DNA of 64,000 nucleotides from JADHUC01 sp964617665 (GTDB lineage Bacteria > Planctomycetota > Planctomycetia > Pirellulales > Pirellulaceae). The stretch spans positions 1 through 64,000 of the forward strand of contig CAZUAH010000005.1 in assembly GCA_964617665.1 (NCBI GenBank), read 5' to 3'. The notes below the pieces were generated by a model that saw nothing but the letters and a program-made list of their open reading frames with translations, was not told the origin of the DNA and did no database searches. Both the position numbers and the translations under genes were made by a program. How positions within the stretch are numbered: the stretch's first letter is position 1; each line of letters starts with the position of its first letter. Shown here piece by piece: positions 34,606 to 43,116 of this stretch.

Positions 34606-37600
34606 CTACTCTGGTGCTTTCATGGCTTCGATCGCCTCTTGCGCCGTTTTCCGGTGCTGAGGGATGACCGTGTCGTCGGCCAGGACTTCCTGGTATGCCG
34701 CCATGGCCTCGTCATTCCGCTCAGCGTTTTTTAGTGTTTCTCCGAGGGCCAGCAGCATGGAACCGTGCCAGTAGCCGCGGAGTTTGGCGATGTCGACCTT
34801 TCGCAAGGTGGCCAGGGCCTTTCCGGTTTCTCCGGCCTTGCCCAGCATTCGCGCCGCGCGCTGAATTCCACGGTAATACGTTGCGCTTCCCGTGTTTCTC
34901 GACACCTCGGCGATCTGCTGGTAGGCTACGAGCGCGGCCGCGTCATCTTTCAGGTTCTTCTCGCGATTCTCCCCGAGCACCAGCCAAATGTCCATCCGCG
35001 CACGAGGGTCCGTCGTGAACTCCAGAGCTCTTTCCAAGTCCGCCTCCGCCTCTTCCCCACGGCCGACGAGACTGAACGCACGTCCGCGACAGTGAAGCCC
35101 TTCACCAACTTTCCAAAACGGCCACTGCCTAAGATCCTCGCCGCCGAATTGCCCGATCAATTCGTTCCACTTACGTTGGGCTAGTAGATTCTGCATACGC
35201 ACGGTGCTAGTCACGGCTTCGAGTGGGATTTGGTCAGCCAGTTGCGCGGCACGATCGTAGTCCTGTAGATTGCGGGCGCATAGAGCAGCTTGTTCAAGGG
35301 CCGCGGATTTCTGGTATGCGTTCACGTCGTCCCCCGCAGCGAGGGCGACATACGCGGAAAGGGCCTCCCCGAGTTTGCGTTCTCGCAGCACTCCGTTGGC
35401 TGCGCGTTCGGCGATCAGGTAGTCGGTGACGGTTGGGTCGGCGTCGAAGGTGTGAGAACGTCCGTCGTAGAAGTGCGCGAACTTCATCGGCTTGTGAAAA
35501 CCAGCCGTTCCTGTCGGCGAAAAGGCGGAATACTCCGAGCCATTTTCGCGGATGCGCTGGCGGCATAGGTTGATGTGCCACGGCAGACTCTGTGTCGGCT
35601 TGCGGCCGACTACCAGGTGCAGCGGGTCGTTTTCATCCTGCACCACGGGGATGCGGATCTCGATTGCCCAATGATCCTCGGCCACCTGCGTCGCCACTTC
35701 GGCCTTCGAATCCCAGCGGTACCAGTTGCTGCGGTCGGCGCCGCGATCGAGGTCGATACGCGCGCCGGACGGATTGACCACAATCTGATAATAGCTGTGC
35801 GATTCGGTATCGAGCAGGATCTCCACCGCGTCGCCATACCACATAGCCTGATCGCCGTTCTTCGCTGCGGCGATGTTCAGCTTCTCGTCCTTGTGTTCCT
35901 CGCAGCGGATGGCGAAATAGAGATCGCCACCGCGCCAAGCGGTCTTGAAGCTGGTGCCATAAATCGGTCGGCGACCGGTCTGCAATTCGCTTAGGCGCCC
36001 GGTGGCGGCGACAGGGCACTTCTCCCACGCCTCATCGTCCAGCTTGCCGTCGATGACGATGTCGCTGCGCGTCTCGCCCACAAGACGCAGCCGCGGCACG
36101 GGGCCGCGTTTCTGGCCAAGTTGTCTGGTCTTTCGGCGTAGACCGTTCAGGTAGTTGTCGATCAGCGCAAGACGCCTGGCGTAGACGGAATCGGCAGCGG
36201 CTTTGCTCTTGGCAACGGCAAACAGTTCGAGCGCGCGGTCGGCCTTCGCCTTGTCCTTTTCCATCTCGCGCCAGTGTTCTTCGCAGTATCGGAAGAACGC
36301 CCGCATCTCGTCTTCGGACGGCCCGTGGAACAATCGACAGTATTCATCGAACATGGCCACAACGTCCTGATGCTTGCCGCCCCAGTACATGCGAGCGGTG
36401 AAGTAGATCAGGAAGTGGTTGAAGCCGATGGCGTTCTCGCCAAAGCCCATCGTTAGCCAAATATCTTCGCCGCGCGAAACGCCCTTGGTCGCGTTGATGC
36501 TCTCGCCCATCACGCTGGGGATGTAGGCGGGCAGATAGAAGCCGCGACCGGTAAAGGGGTAATTCTCGAAAACGATAATGGGATTGCCGGTCTTCGCGGT
36601 CCAGTCCTTGCGCAGTTGCCGGATTTCGTCCCTCGCTTCGCTGGTGGGTCGGCGGCCGCCTACGATGACGACCTGCACGTTCGGTTCTAGCTTGTCGATG
36701 TTCTGTGGAGGCTGCGTGTAGGTTCCGTAAGCACAATTGGAGATCATCCGGTCGGGGTGAGTTTTGCCCACTTCCTTGGCCACTCGGTTGACGAATTCCC
36801 ACACATAGTCGGAAAACGCCCCGCGATAGCCACGATCCGGCGTGTCTTTGCCCTCGCATGATTCGCACTGGCAAATCGCCGTGTAACCGTCTGGCGGCAT
36901 GACCGAGACCGCGTCCATGTCGAAATGATCGAACTGTGCGCGGACAAATCGAACGGTCTCCAGCAGGAGTTCCTTGTTCGAATAACACAACTGGTTGAGT
37001 CGTTGCCCAATCTGCGTATGCCGTTTGCCGCCGTAAAGCGCGAACCACTCGGGGTGATTCGTCAGCGTGTGTTCGTTACGCGTCATGTGGTGCAACCCGT
37101 GCGCAGCTTGCCGACCGTAGGGCTGCCGTACGCCCAGCCGCATAGCCCACATCGCGGCGTCGCGACCGTAAACGCCGAAGCGGAAGTTGATGATCCGCAG
37201 CGGGAAATCCGGCCGTACGATCTGGTCGAAAAGAAACGGCGTAGCCACGCTCGCCAGAGCGTGGGACGAGTCCGGATTGCCCACGCTCTGGCGAGCGTGG
37301 CTACGAAATCTCGGGAGTGCAATCGACTTCATCTTCGGCACAATTTCGCCCACTTCGCCCGGCAGGTACCAACGCACGCCAAGACTCCGAAGGAACCCGC
37401 AGACCGCGTTGAACGACCCGCGCTCGTCGAAGCCCCAGACATTCACGTCGCCGTCTTTGTCGACGTGTTGCTCTTTCGGCGTCCCGAACAACCCGGTGGC
37501 ACCGGTGTAGTGCTTGCGAAGTTGCGAATGTGTGTAACCCCAGTGTTCGCCAGTGATCTCGTTCCACGCCTTCTGCATCTTACCGCTGACGATGTCGTTA

Positions 37601-37989
37601 TTGCTCCGCGGCCACGGCTCGATGGGCACGAAGTCCGTGTCATCGCCAATCAGGACGAGCCAGTTGTCGGCGGAGACGATGCGGTAAGCACCATACTTCA
37701 ACTCTTCATCGGTGATGCCCAACTTGTCGGTGTACGAACTTCGGCCGACGAAGACGCTGACGGGAACGTTGCCGCTTGGTTCGGTAACAACACTCAATCT
37801 CGCACCGGAGATCTTCTCGACGTAAGTCTGCAATTCCTGAGCCGCCAGCCGAGTCGTGCGCGGCGTCTTCTCGGCGATGATGATTTCCGCCTTCGGCTGG
37901 CCGTCTTGGATCAGAAAGCGCTCGGACGCACGTGAATGAGCGCCAAGAACAGACAAAATGGTGAGAAAGATCGAAGTCGTTTGTTTCAT
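34606..37989 (-). CDS. DUF4838 protein with CBM9-like domain and TPR tail, exported
   Basis: A 1127-residue protein with a signal peptide (TTSIFLTILSVLGAHSRA). Residues about 25-140 are a glycoside-hydrolase-associated N-terminal domain (AEIIIAEKTPRTTRLAAQEL, PVSVFVGRSSYTD). The DUF4838 region, about 175-640, includes FNAVCGFLRSLGVRWYLPGE, VSVMPPDGYTAICQC and DIWLTMGFGENAIGFNHF. CBM9-like residues about 665-860 include DIVIDGKLDDEAWEKCPV and YYQIVVNPSGARIDLDRGAD. TPR-like repeats fill 880-1127. Related enzymes are GH20/GH67-like glycosidases, so a carbohydrate role is likely. Residues about 229-250 are encoded by an intact palindromic repeat (37241-37304) and are probably an insertion. Confidence 0.85.
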   Translation of the reverse strand: MKQTTSIFLTILSVLGAHSRASERFLIQDGQPKAEIIIAEKTPRTTRLAAQELQTYVEKISGARLSVVTEPSGNVPVSVFVGRSSYTDKLGITDEELKYGAYRIVSADNWLVLIGDDTDFVPIEPWPRSNNDIVSGKMQKAWNEITGEHWGYTHSQLRKHYTGATGLFGTPKEQHVDKDGDVNVWGFDERGSFNAVCGFLRSLGVRWYLPGEVGEIVPKMKSIALPRFRSHARQSVGNPDSSHALASVATPFLFDQIVRPDFPLRIINFRFGVYGRDAAMWAMRLGVRQPYGRQAAHGLHHMTRNEHTLTNHPEWFALYGGKRHTQIGQRLNQLCYSNKELLLETVRFVRAQFDHFDMDAVSVMPPDGYTAICQCESCEGKDTPDRGYRGAFSDYVWEFVNRVAKEVGKTHPDRMISNCAYGTYTQPPQNIDKLEPNVQVVIVGGRRPTSEARDEIRQLRKDWTAKTGNPIIVFENYPFTGRGFYLPAYIPSVMGESINATKGVSRGEDIWLTMGFGENAIGFNHFLIYFTARMYWGGKHQDVVAMFDEYCRLFHGPSEDEMRAFFRYCEEHWREMEKDKAKADRALELFAVAKSKAAADSVYARRLALIDNYLNGLRRKTRQLGQKRGPVPRLRLVGETRSDIVIDGKLDDEAWEKCPVAATGRLSELQTGRRPIYGTSFKTAWRGGDLYFAIRCEEHKDEKLNIAAAKNGDQAMWYGDAVEILLDTESHSYYQIVVNPSGARIDLDRGADRSNWYRWDSKAEVATQVAEDHWAIEIRIPVVQDENDPLHLVVGRKPTQSLPWHINLCRQRIRENGSEYSAFSPTGTAGFHKPMKFAHFYDGRSHTFDADPTVTDYLIAERAANGVLRERKLGEALSAYVALAAGDDVNAYQKSAALEQAALCARNLQDYDRAAQLADQIPLEAVTSTVRMQNLLAQRKWNELIGQFGGEDLRQWPFWKVGEGLHCRGRAFSLVGRGEEAEADLERALEFTTDPRARMDIWLVLGENREKNLKDDAAALVAYQQIAEVSRNTGSATYYRGIQRAARMLGKAGETGKALATLRKVDIAKLRGYWHGSMLLALGETLKNAERNDEAMAAYQEVLADDTVIPQHRKTAQEAIEAMKAPE
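37241..37304. repeat. GTAGCCAC-type palindromic element inside the DUF4838 coding region
   Basis: A 25-base perfect inverted repeat, arms 37241-37265 and 37280-37304, beginning GTAGCCACGCTCGCCAGAGC. Each arm is also a hairpin, with CCACGCTC pairing with GAGCGTGG. On the minus strand it is read through in frame as RSHARQSVGNPDSSHALASV, with no stop. A diverged intergenic copy is at 28135-28202. Confidence 0.9.
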
Positions 37990-38010
37990 GATTAGCTTCC
38001 CAGTACAGCA

Positions 38011-38068
38011 TGTAGGTCATGCTGTGCATGACGATGCGAATTTTGCGTCAGGCACAGCCTGCCCTACA
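38011..38068. repeat. Double-hairpin inverted repeat upstream of the DUF4838 gene
   Basis: The halves are 38011-38033 (TGTAGGTCATGCTGTGCATG and three more) and 38046-38068 (CGTCAGGCACAGCCTGCCCT and three more), imperfect reverse complements. Each half folds on itself (GTCATGctgtGCATGAC and CAGGCacaGCCTG) and the bases that differ between halves remain paired. It lies just upstream of the DUF4838 start, in the decayed TIR/GTPase area. Confidence 0.7.
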
Positions 38069-38107
38069 CTAAATCAACGGCCCGCGGGTCGGAAGGGGCA
38101 GGAATGG

Positions 38108-38628
38108 CTAATTCCGAACTTCTACTTCCAGACTCACTCGTCGCCCGTTGCCACATCGTGTTGACCAAGCAAAGCGACAGTTGAACTTCGTAGGTATGAT
38201 TGTTGACGAGTTGGCCCACCTTGGCGAGACTGCCGCCATCCCTTCCTCTCCGACGGCGAGGGTCGTATCCTCGAACGCCTCGTCCCCGTGTTCCAGCGGG
38301 TTGCCCCCCGCGGGTCGAAGACCAGTAGGGCTACCGACGTCTCGTCCATATAGACTTGATGGACGAGCCGGTAGTCCGGCTGCCCGGCGAAGTCCCACAG
38401 CCACACTTCGCGCTCCATGCCAGCCGACTCCAAACCGGGCAGCTTGAGCGGCCACACGTTCATGCCGTGCGCGGATTCCGTCTCCTGCCAGCGATCTTCC
38501 GCCAGCCCCGTCTTGCCGACACCGCTTTCGCGAACCAGGGCGACCTTGGCGTTCGTGTAACGGGCAGAATCGGTGTCCTCGACGGACAGGTCCGGTGACG
38601 GAAGGTCCCACAGTGTCTTGTGTGAGTG
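38108..38628 (-). pseudogene. Remnant of a WD40-GTPase (Roc-like) gene
   Basis: The minus strand reads KTLWDLPSPDLSVEDTDSAR, the end of a WD40 blade, followed by YTNAKVALVRESGVGKTGLA, a GTPase P-loop (consensus GxxxxGKT). After a damaged segment (WQETESAHGMNVW) comes the switch/G3 region EVWLWDFAGQPDYRLVHQVY and DETSVALLVFDPRG, typical of Roc-type GTPases fused to WD40 repeats. The frame then breaks at a run of six C (38304-38309) and downstream similarity is lost. The first P-loop residue is Arg instead of Gly. No intact start or stop exists. It follows the HAD-like gene directly, so that gene separates this remnant from a TIR remnant at 39889. Confidence 0.75.
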
Positions 38629-38631
38629 AAT

Positions 38632-39876
38632 TCATATCGAATCGGTCCAATAACTAGCGCCCGGAGGTCGCTGATCTTCGTGACGCACCCGCACTTGATC
38701 GGCGATCATTTCGTGCAGTTCACGCACGTTGCGGTCTCGAGCACCAGCAGTGGCGATGAGCGCCATCGTCTGCAAAGTCTCGGCTGACAAAGTACCAAGT
38801 TTTTGCACCACGATTCGTCGGGAGTGCTCTTCACGAAAGGCGGCGACAGTTGAGCCCCTACCGCGATGAGATGATGCAAAGCCGAGCAGTGAGTGCAACA
38901 CGGCGAATGCCCCCTGGGGGCCTGGTTCGGGTGCTGCAAATACACATGGATGGAAAATCGCGTTCTCACCGACAGAGAAAGATGTAATCTTCGATTTGAG
39001 TGGTACGACGACATCATTGCCACCAAGGTGAAATTCGTCGCCGAAGTAAAGGAAGTTCTGATATTTTTCGTGGTTCAGCAACTCCGCCCGAAGGTACTCG
39101 ATGGCGGTCGTCTTCGACAAATCGTGATTAGTAACATCGACACTCGTTCCTCCAGCGGCGGTCGCAGTGAGCCCGACACCTGCTTGCTCCAACTCATTGT
39201 TCATGAAGTGTGCAATTTTGTAGCGAATGCTGTCTTTATAGCCCAGGTTTTTCTTCGCCGCTTTCGTGTAATGCCTTTCGGAAAGGAGCGGTTTCAACGT
39301 GTATTGAACAACTTGAGGCGTTCTACGCCCTCTTACTTTGATCCCGCGCTTGTTCGGCTCCGGAGGTGTGAGGTTCGTCTCGGGGTCATAGTACTTCCCT
39401 TCGTGATTACAAAGCTCTTCGTATTTGGTTTTCGCGTCTTCGATCAGTTTCTTGAGCAATGTGTCGTGCTCCATGCCGATGCTTTGTTTACCAACGTAGT
39501 CGCCATCGATGTAGTCCGGCTGGAAGGCAATTTCGGCCTCTGGTGTCGCGAACAGCTTCTTCTCGACACGCGCCCAACCCTCGCTTTCCTGTAATTTGGC
39601 CAGGTTGCCAGAATCGAATTTGGCCAGCCCACCTCCAAGTTGAAAGAAGGCGAAAAAGTTCTGAGCGAGCGTGAGCTTCTCTTGCTCATACATTGCTTTT
39701 AGCAGCGGACGCACCAAAACGCGTATGACGTGTTTGGCCTCATTGCCGCTGCAGACCGCCACGGCGAAGTCCGCTGCCAGCAACTGGATGAGTAGCGAAA
39801 TGTCGGCAAGAATGCACGGTTCCTTCTGCCAGAACGTGCCGTCCAGATCGAATACAATTACTCCATTTCGCTTCAT
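38632..39876 (-). CDS. HAD-like hydrolase domain protein of unknown function
   Basis: About 414 residues from the ATG at 39876 (GGAG seven bases upstream). The N-terminus is a HAD nucleophile motif, VIVFDLDGTFW (Asp10 and Asp12), followed by a possible motif II serine (AVAVCSGNEAKHV). A region around residue 275 (FLYFGDEFHLGGNDVVVPL) may be the acidic motif IV. The middle, residues about 130-260, is charged and I do not recognise it. Its length well above a minimal HAD and its neighbours suggest an acquired gene: it sits between decayed TIR and WD40/GTPase fragments, and by eye its base composition is slightly less GC-rich. Substrate unknown; phosphatase or nucleotidase activity is only a possibility. 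Confidence 0.7.
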   Translation of the reverse strand: MKRNGVIVFDLDGTFWQKEPCILADISLLIQLLAADFAVAVCSGNEAKHVIRVLVRPLLKAMYEQEKLTLAQNFFAFFQLGGGLAKFDSGNLAKLQESEGWARVEKKLFATPEAEIAFQPDYIDGDYVGKQSIGMEHDTLLKKLIEDAKTKYEELCNHEGKYYDPETNLTPPEPNKRGIKVRGRRTPQVVQYTLKPLLSERHYTKAAKKNLGYKDSIRYKIAHFMNNELEQAGVGLTATAAGGTSVDVTNHDLSKTTAIEYLRAELLNHEKYQNFLYFGDEFHLGGNDVVVPLKSKITSFSVGENAIFHPCVFAAPEPGPQGAFAVLHSLLGFASSHRGRGSTVAAFREEHSRRIVVQKLGTLSAETLQTMALIATAGARDRNVRELHEMIADQVRVRHEDQRPPGASYWTDSI

Positions 39877-39888
39877 GAGTTGCTCCAA

Positions 39889-40250
39889 CTATCTTTGTTC
39901 TTGATGAATCGTAGAGCCTGAATCTGGCCGCCAGTCAATGTATGCGAATTGAGCGATGATGTCGGGTGGTTGGCAGTCCTTGATCAAACGCGGCAGAAAG
40001 CGTCGCTGGGCATTGGCGGGATGGCGGAACAGCATGGAATGGTGTTCCAGTGCGCCCCACTCCGAACGGAAGTAGTCCGGGGCATGCACATGACCATCGT
40101 CCGGGACTTCTCCAAAGCCGGCTGAATCCGGCGGCGGTCCAGCCACACCTTCAGCCCTTCCTTTCGCAGCCGCTTGTCCAAGTCCTGGGCGGTTTCGCGG
40201 TCCTCAGGACAGTAGCTCAAGTACACGTCGTAGTCGAAAGGCTCGCTCAT
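39889..40250 (-). pseudogene. TIR-domain gene remnant, frameshifted
   Basis: From the ATG at 40250 (preceded by AAGGAAAGG) the minus strand reads a TIR domain start, FDYDVYLSYCPEDRETAQDL followed by DKRLRKEGLKVWLDRRRIQP. About a dozen residues expected next are missing (RIQPALEKSRTMVMCM). Near 40080 one base is lost, so the continuation PDYFRSEWGALEHHSMLFRH is in another frame, through FLPRLIKDCQPPDIIAQFAY and DWRP to a stop at 39889. TIR domains hydrolyse NAD or signal in immune proteins. With the WD40/GTPase fragment at 38108-38628 it probably derives from one TIR-WD40-GTPase gene. Confidence 0.8.
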
Positions 40251-40302
40251 CTACCTTTCCTTCAATTCAAGCGATCAGCACCGATGGAACAGCATGGTCG
40301 AG

Positions 40303-41322
40303 TCAACGCGCCGGTCGATATTCGAATGTGGCGCTGACGATGCCGTGGTCGGAGGTGCCGTCTTCTTTGTGCTCTTCGGTGTTGAGATGATCGTTTCGAA
40401 TGTCCATCCCATCGAAAGCCCACAAGCGGCGCCGACTGTTGTCGTAGAACTCTTGGCTCACCAAGATGTGGTCGAGAGATTCGTGGGAGTTGTTGTGGAT
40501 ATGCGTATAGTAGACATCCCGCTCGCTCCGAAACTCCTGCAATGCGCCGACCGAATAGAGATCGGTGTCGCCTCCGCCGGTTGATAGTCCAACCAAGTAG
40601 TTCGGCTGCCCCGTGACGATGTTCAATGTGTTGCTATGCTGACCGTCATTCAAATCGCCCATGACGACCACCGGCGTGTTGGTTCCCTTCATGACTTGCG
40701 TCAGGATCATGCGCAGCGCGGCAGCTTCGGCTGTGCGTCTGATTGTCGCGATCGCCGCGCCCAGTGCCTCGCTGTGCTGCGAATGGACTGCGCGGCGGTA
40801 CCAAGGCTCCCGAGAAATCGAAGTCGGCAGCTTCGATTTGAAGTGGCAGACGTAAACCTGTATTCGTTTGCCGTTCGACCGCGGCCGAATCTCGAAATTC
40901 AGGACCGGGCGCGAGAAATTGTCAATCTCCACAGAGATTCCAGAAGTTTGGGCGTCGTCGCCACCGCTGCTCAATTCGAATTCCGCAGGAAAGTCATCGA
41001 TCCACCGCGGTTGCCCAACGAGAATGCGCGAGCGAACCGCCGCCGCGCAGACAATACGCCCCCGATGCCCGGGAGGCACAAGCAGCGTGTGCGAATTGGC
41101 GAGGCCCGAATCGGCAAACACGCGATCCAGCGATCGGGCATCCCACAATTCCTGAAATCCCCAGACATCCGCGTTCAACTCGGCAACGCTGCGCGATGTC
41201 CATTCGATCTTCTTGTCGTATTCGTCCTGACTCCATCCATTGGCGTCCCGGTACATTCGTTCTCCGGGTTCGTTGAGATTGAACAGATTGCACGTCGCAA
41301 AACTAACTTTGGTCCTTGGCAT
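40303..41322 (-). CDS. Endonuclease/exonuclease/phosphatase (EEP) family protein
   Basis: 339 residues without a signal peptide; the ATG follows AAGGAG by nine bases. EEP-fold motifs appear in order: FATCNLFNLN at the N-terminus, the metal-ligand Glu in DVWGFQELWD, VYVCHFKSKLP, the core VVVMGDLNDGQHS, and SLDHILVSQ and TSDHGIVSA at the end with the final His. This metal-dependent fold covers nucleases, phosphodiesterases and inositol-phosphate phosphatases; the substrate is not predictable. It lies 52 bases upstream of the TIR remnant on the same strand, and the HAD-like gene follows, so the three were possibly once one transcription unit. Confidence 0.85.
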   Translation of the reverse strand: MPRTKVSFATCNLFNLNEPGERMYRDANGWSQDEYDKKIEWTSRSVAELNADVWGFQELWDARSLDRVFADSGLANSHTLLVPPGHRGRIVCAAAVRSRILVGQPRWIDDFPAEFELSSGGDDAQTSGISVEIDNFSRPVLNFEIRPRSNGKRIQVYVCHFKSKLPTSISREPWYRRAVHSQHSEALGAAIATIRRTAEAAALRMILTQVMKGTNTPVVVMGDLNDGQHSNTLNIVTGQPNYLVGLSTGGGDTDLYSVGALQEFRSERDVYYTHIHNNSHESLDHILVSQEFYDNSRRRLWAFDGMDIRNDHLNTEEHKEDGTSDHGIVSATFEYRPAR

Positions 41323-41625
41323 GGCGTTTCACTCCTTGCGATTAAGAGTACCTTGCTTCTATCGCAGCAATGGTCGGTGCTGCCGTCGGGGGCTTGGAAT
41401 ACGAAAAGGATTCAAGCATCCGTCGAGCGGAAAAACTCCGGTATGTGGAAGAACTTTCAGAAACCATCGGTCCTCCAGGGTCGAAACTGCAAGTAGCACG
41501 GGGCCCCGGCCCGTGCCTTTGCGCGGCCGAGGCGGCTACGCTACTGCCAGACTCAAAGTGGCCAGACTACTGGCACCCAATGGCACTATGGCCATCTGGC
41601 GTTGGGATTGGAATCAGACGCAGGG
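41323..41625. other. Intergenic segment with hairpins and no gene
   Basis: The 303-base gap between the ceramidase-like gene stop and the EEP gene start has several hairpin-capable stretches, including the stem at 41496-41516 and the repeated boxes TGGCCAGACTACTGGCA and CCAATGGC around 41555-41615. No frame has a ribosome-binding site or recognisable similarity. It looks like a repeat-rich intergenic remnant. Confidence 0.4.
41496..41516. terminator. Possible hairpin terminator (GCACGGG stem)
   Basis: GCACGGG at 41496-41502 pairs with CCCGTGC at 41510-41516 around a seven-base loop, followed on the plus strand by CTTT. Being between minus-strand genes, it could end the ceramidase-side transcript or be a repeat; the U-tract is weak. 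Confidence 0.35.
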
Positions 41626-43080
41626 TCATTCGTCCTTCGCCAATTCCCCCAGCATTTCGAGCAGGTTATCGGTGATGATCACCGAGGCGTCTTTCTGCAC
41701 GCGGCATGTGCCGAGCCAAGTCTCGTAGCCGCCCAACTCGTGCTGCTCGGGCGTGGGGAGGTAGCCGTTGTAGCCGTTCGTCACGCCCAGGACGATGGTG
41801 CGGGGAAAGGGGCTACGTTTCTTCAAGTCGAGGCCGATTTCGACCAGCGTTTCGAAGGGAATGGCGCAGACAGCGAAGTCACCGATGCGCAATGCTTGCA
41901 AGGGGATACTGAGAGTTTCGGGACCTTCGGCGAGCGATAGCGTGCGCCGGGCATAGGGCTCGGCCAGACGCGGCAGCTTGGCTCGTTCGGATTCGTCTTT
42001 CATGGCCAGGATGGTCTTGGCACGCTCGACCTGCTCTGCGGTCGGGCGGCGCATTTTCAGGATGATTCCACGCTGGACCATGCCAAGACGCGCGTCCTGT
42101 TGGTATGCGTCGATCTCCTTCCAGGCGAACCAGGCGGCGTCGGCTGTCTTTCGGGCAACGATGCGGATTTGCTCGAAGGGCTCGCGCGGCGGTCTGGTGA
42201 TGAGGAACGGGATGTTGTTGATGTCGCCCGATGCACCGTTGGACATCATGGCGACGAAGTCATCTCCGGCACGTAGCCGGAACGGCATGAGCCGCGCGAA
42301 CTCGCCGAAGTAGTCGGCCGATATCTGGCCCCTCGGCACGCCGCCGACGTAGTGCAGCGCATAGTTGGCAAACAGCGCCAGCGGTTTGCGAGTTTTCGCG
42401 TCCCGGACGGAGAGAATCGTCACGTCCGGGTCGATAGGACCGGCTGGACGGTCGAGAACATCGGGGCTGGTGCCTGGATTCATCTTCACGCGATCCATCT
42501 CCCCGAAGGGATTCAGCGGCATCTTGCCGGGCTTGAGATACCAGCGGCGATTGCGCACTTCATCCGGTAGCGGGTGCACGGCATGCCCAACGGCGGCCCG
42601 GCGAAGTGCTTTGTGAGCGAGGAAGATGGATTCGGCGATCCCCTCGATCAACAATTTCCGGTAGGCCACAGCGGCCGGTTGGCCTGACTTGACGTTCGAG
42701 GACGGCGCACTGTGCGTGTGAGTCGACGCAACGAGGATCTTCTCCGGTGGAATGCCGCAACGTTCCGTGGCGATTTCCCTTGCCTCATCAGCGGCTTCGC
42801 TAGCCACGCCCAGATTGTCCACGACGACCATGGCGATCGTCGTCGTGCCGTCGTCCAGCACCAGAGCGCGAGCGTGCAGCGGATCGTGCGCCGTTTCCGA
42901 CGGATTCCCACTGAAGCCGCCCGGCAAGTTCATCGAGAATTCCTTGGGCGTAATGTCGACAACCGCCGCCCCGGCGCGGAGTGATGGTGCATCCCCAGCC
43001 GAAGCCGTGATCGTGACTGCAACGAGCCCAATCGCGCAGACCGATGTTCGAATCGAAGTGGAAATGTGGATCGATTTCAT
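41626..43080 (-). CDS. Neutral/alkaline ceramidase-like exported protein
   Basis: 484 residues with a signal peptide (SVCAIGLVAVTITASA). The N-terminal part matches the ceramidase-like alkaline domain: LRAGAAVVDITPKEFSMNLP, HARALVLDDGTTTIAMVVVD, ILVASTHTHSAPSS (metal-binding His pair), FANYALHYVGGVP and VAMMSNGASGDINN (catalytic Ser region in ceramidases). The C-terminal half, IVLGVTNGYNGYLPTPEQH and ELGGYETWLG, is also typical. Ceramidases hydrolyse the amide of ceramide, but planctomycete members of this family are abundant and may act on other amides. It is the last gene of a minus-strand set of exported enzymes. Confidence 0.85.
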   Translation of the reverse strand: MKSIHISTSIRTSVCAIGLVAVTITASAGDAPSLRAGAAVVDITPKEFSMNLPGGFSGNPSETAHDPLHARALVLDDGTTTIAMVVVDNLGVASEAADEAREIATERCGIPPEKILVASTHTHSAPSSNVKSGQPAAVAYRKLLIEGIAESIFLAHKALRRAAVGHAVHPLPDEVRNRRWYLKPGKMPLNPFGEMDRVKMNPGTSPDVLDRPAGPIDPDVTILSVRDAKTRKPLALFANYALHYVGGVPRGQISADYFGEFARLMPFRLRAGDDFVAMMSNGASGDINNIPFLITRPPREPFEQIRIVARKTADAAWFAWKEIDAYQQDARLGMVQRGIILKMRRPTAEQVERAKTILAMKDESERAKLPRLAEPYARRTLSLAEGPETLSIPLQALRIGDFAVCAIPFETLVEIGLDLKKRSPFPRTIVLGVTNGYNGYLPTPEQHELGGYETWLGTCRVQKDASVIITDNLLEMLGELAKDE

Positions 43081-43116
43081 GATGTTTGATTCTCCTGTCT
43101 TGCTCGAACGGCCAGT

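Noticed and set aside
36925..37935. Plus-strand open frame of 336 codons over the DUF4838 gene
   Set aside because: Antisense to conserved DUF4838 motifs; it contains the palindromic repeat but has no coding signals.
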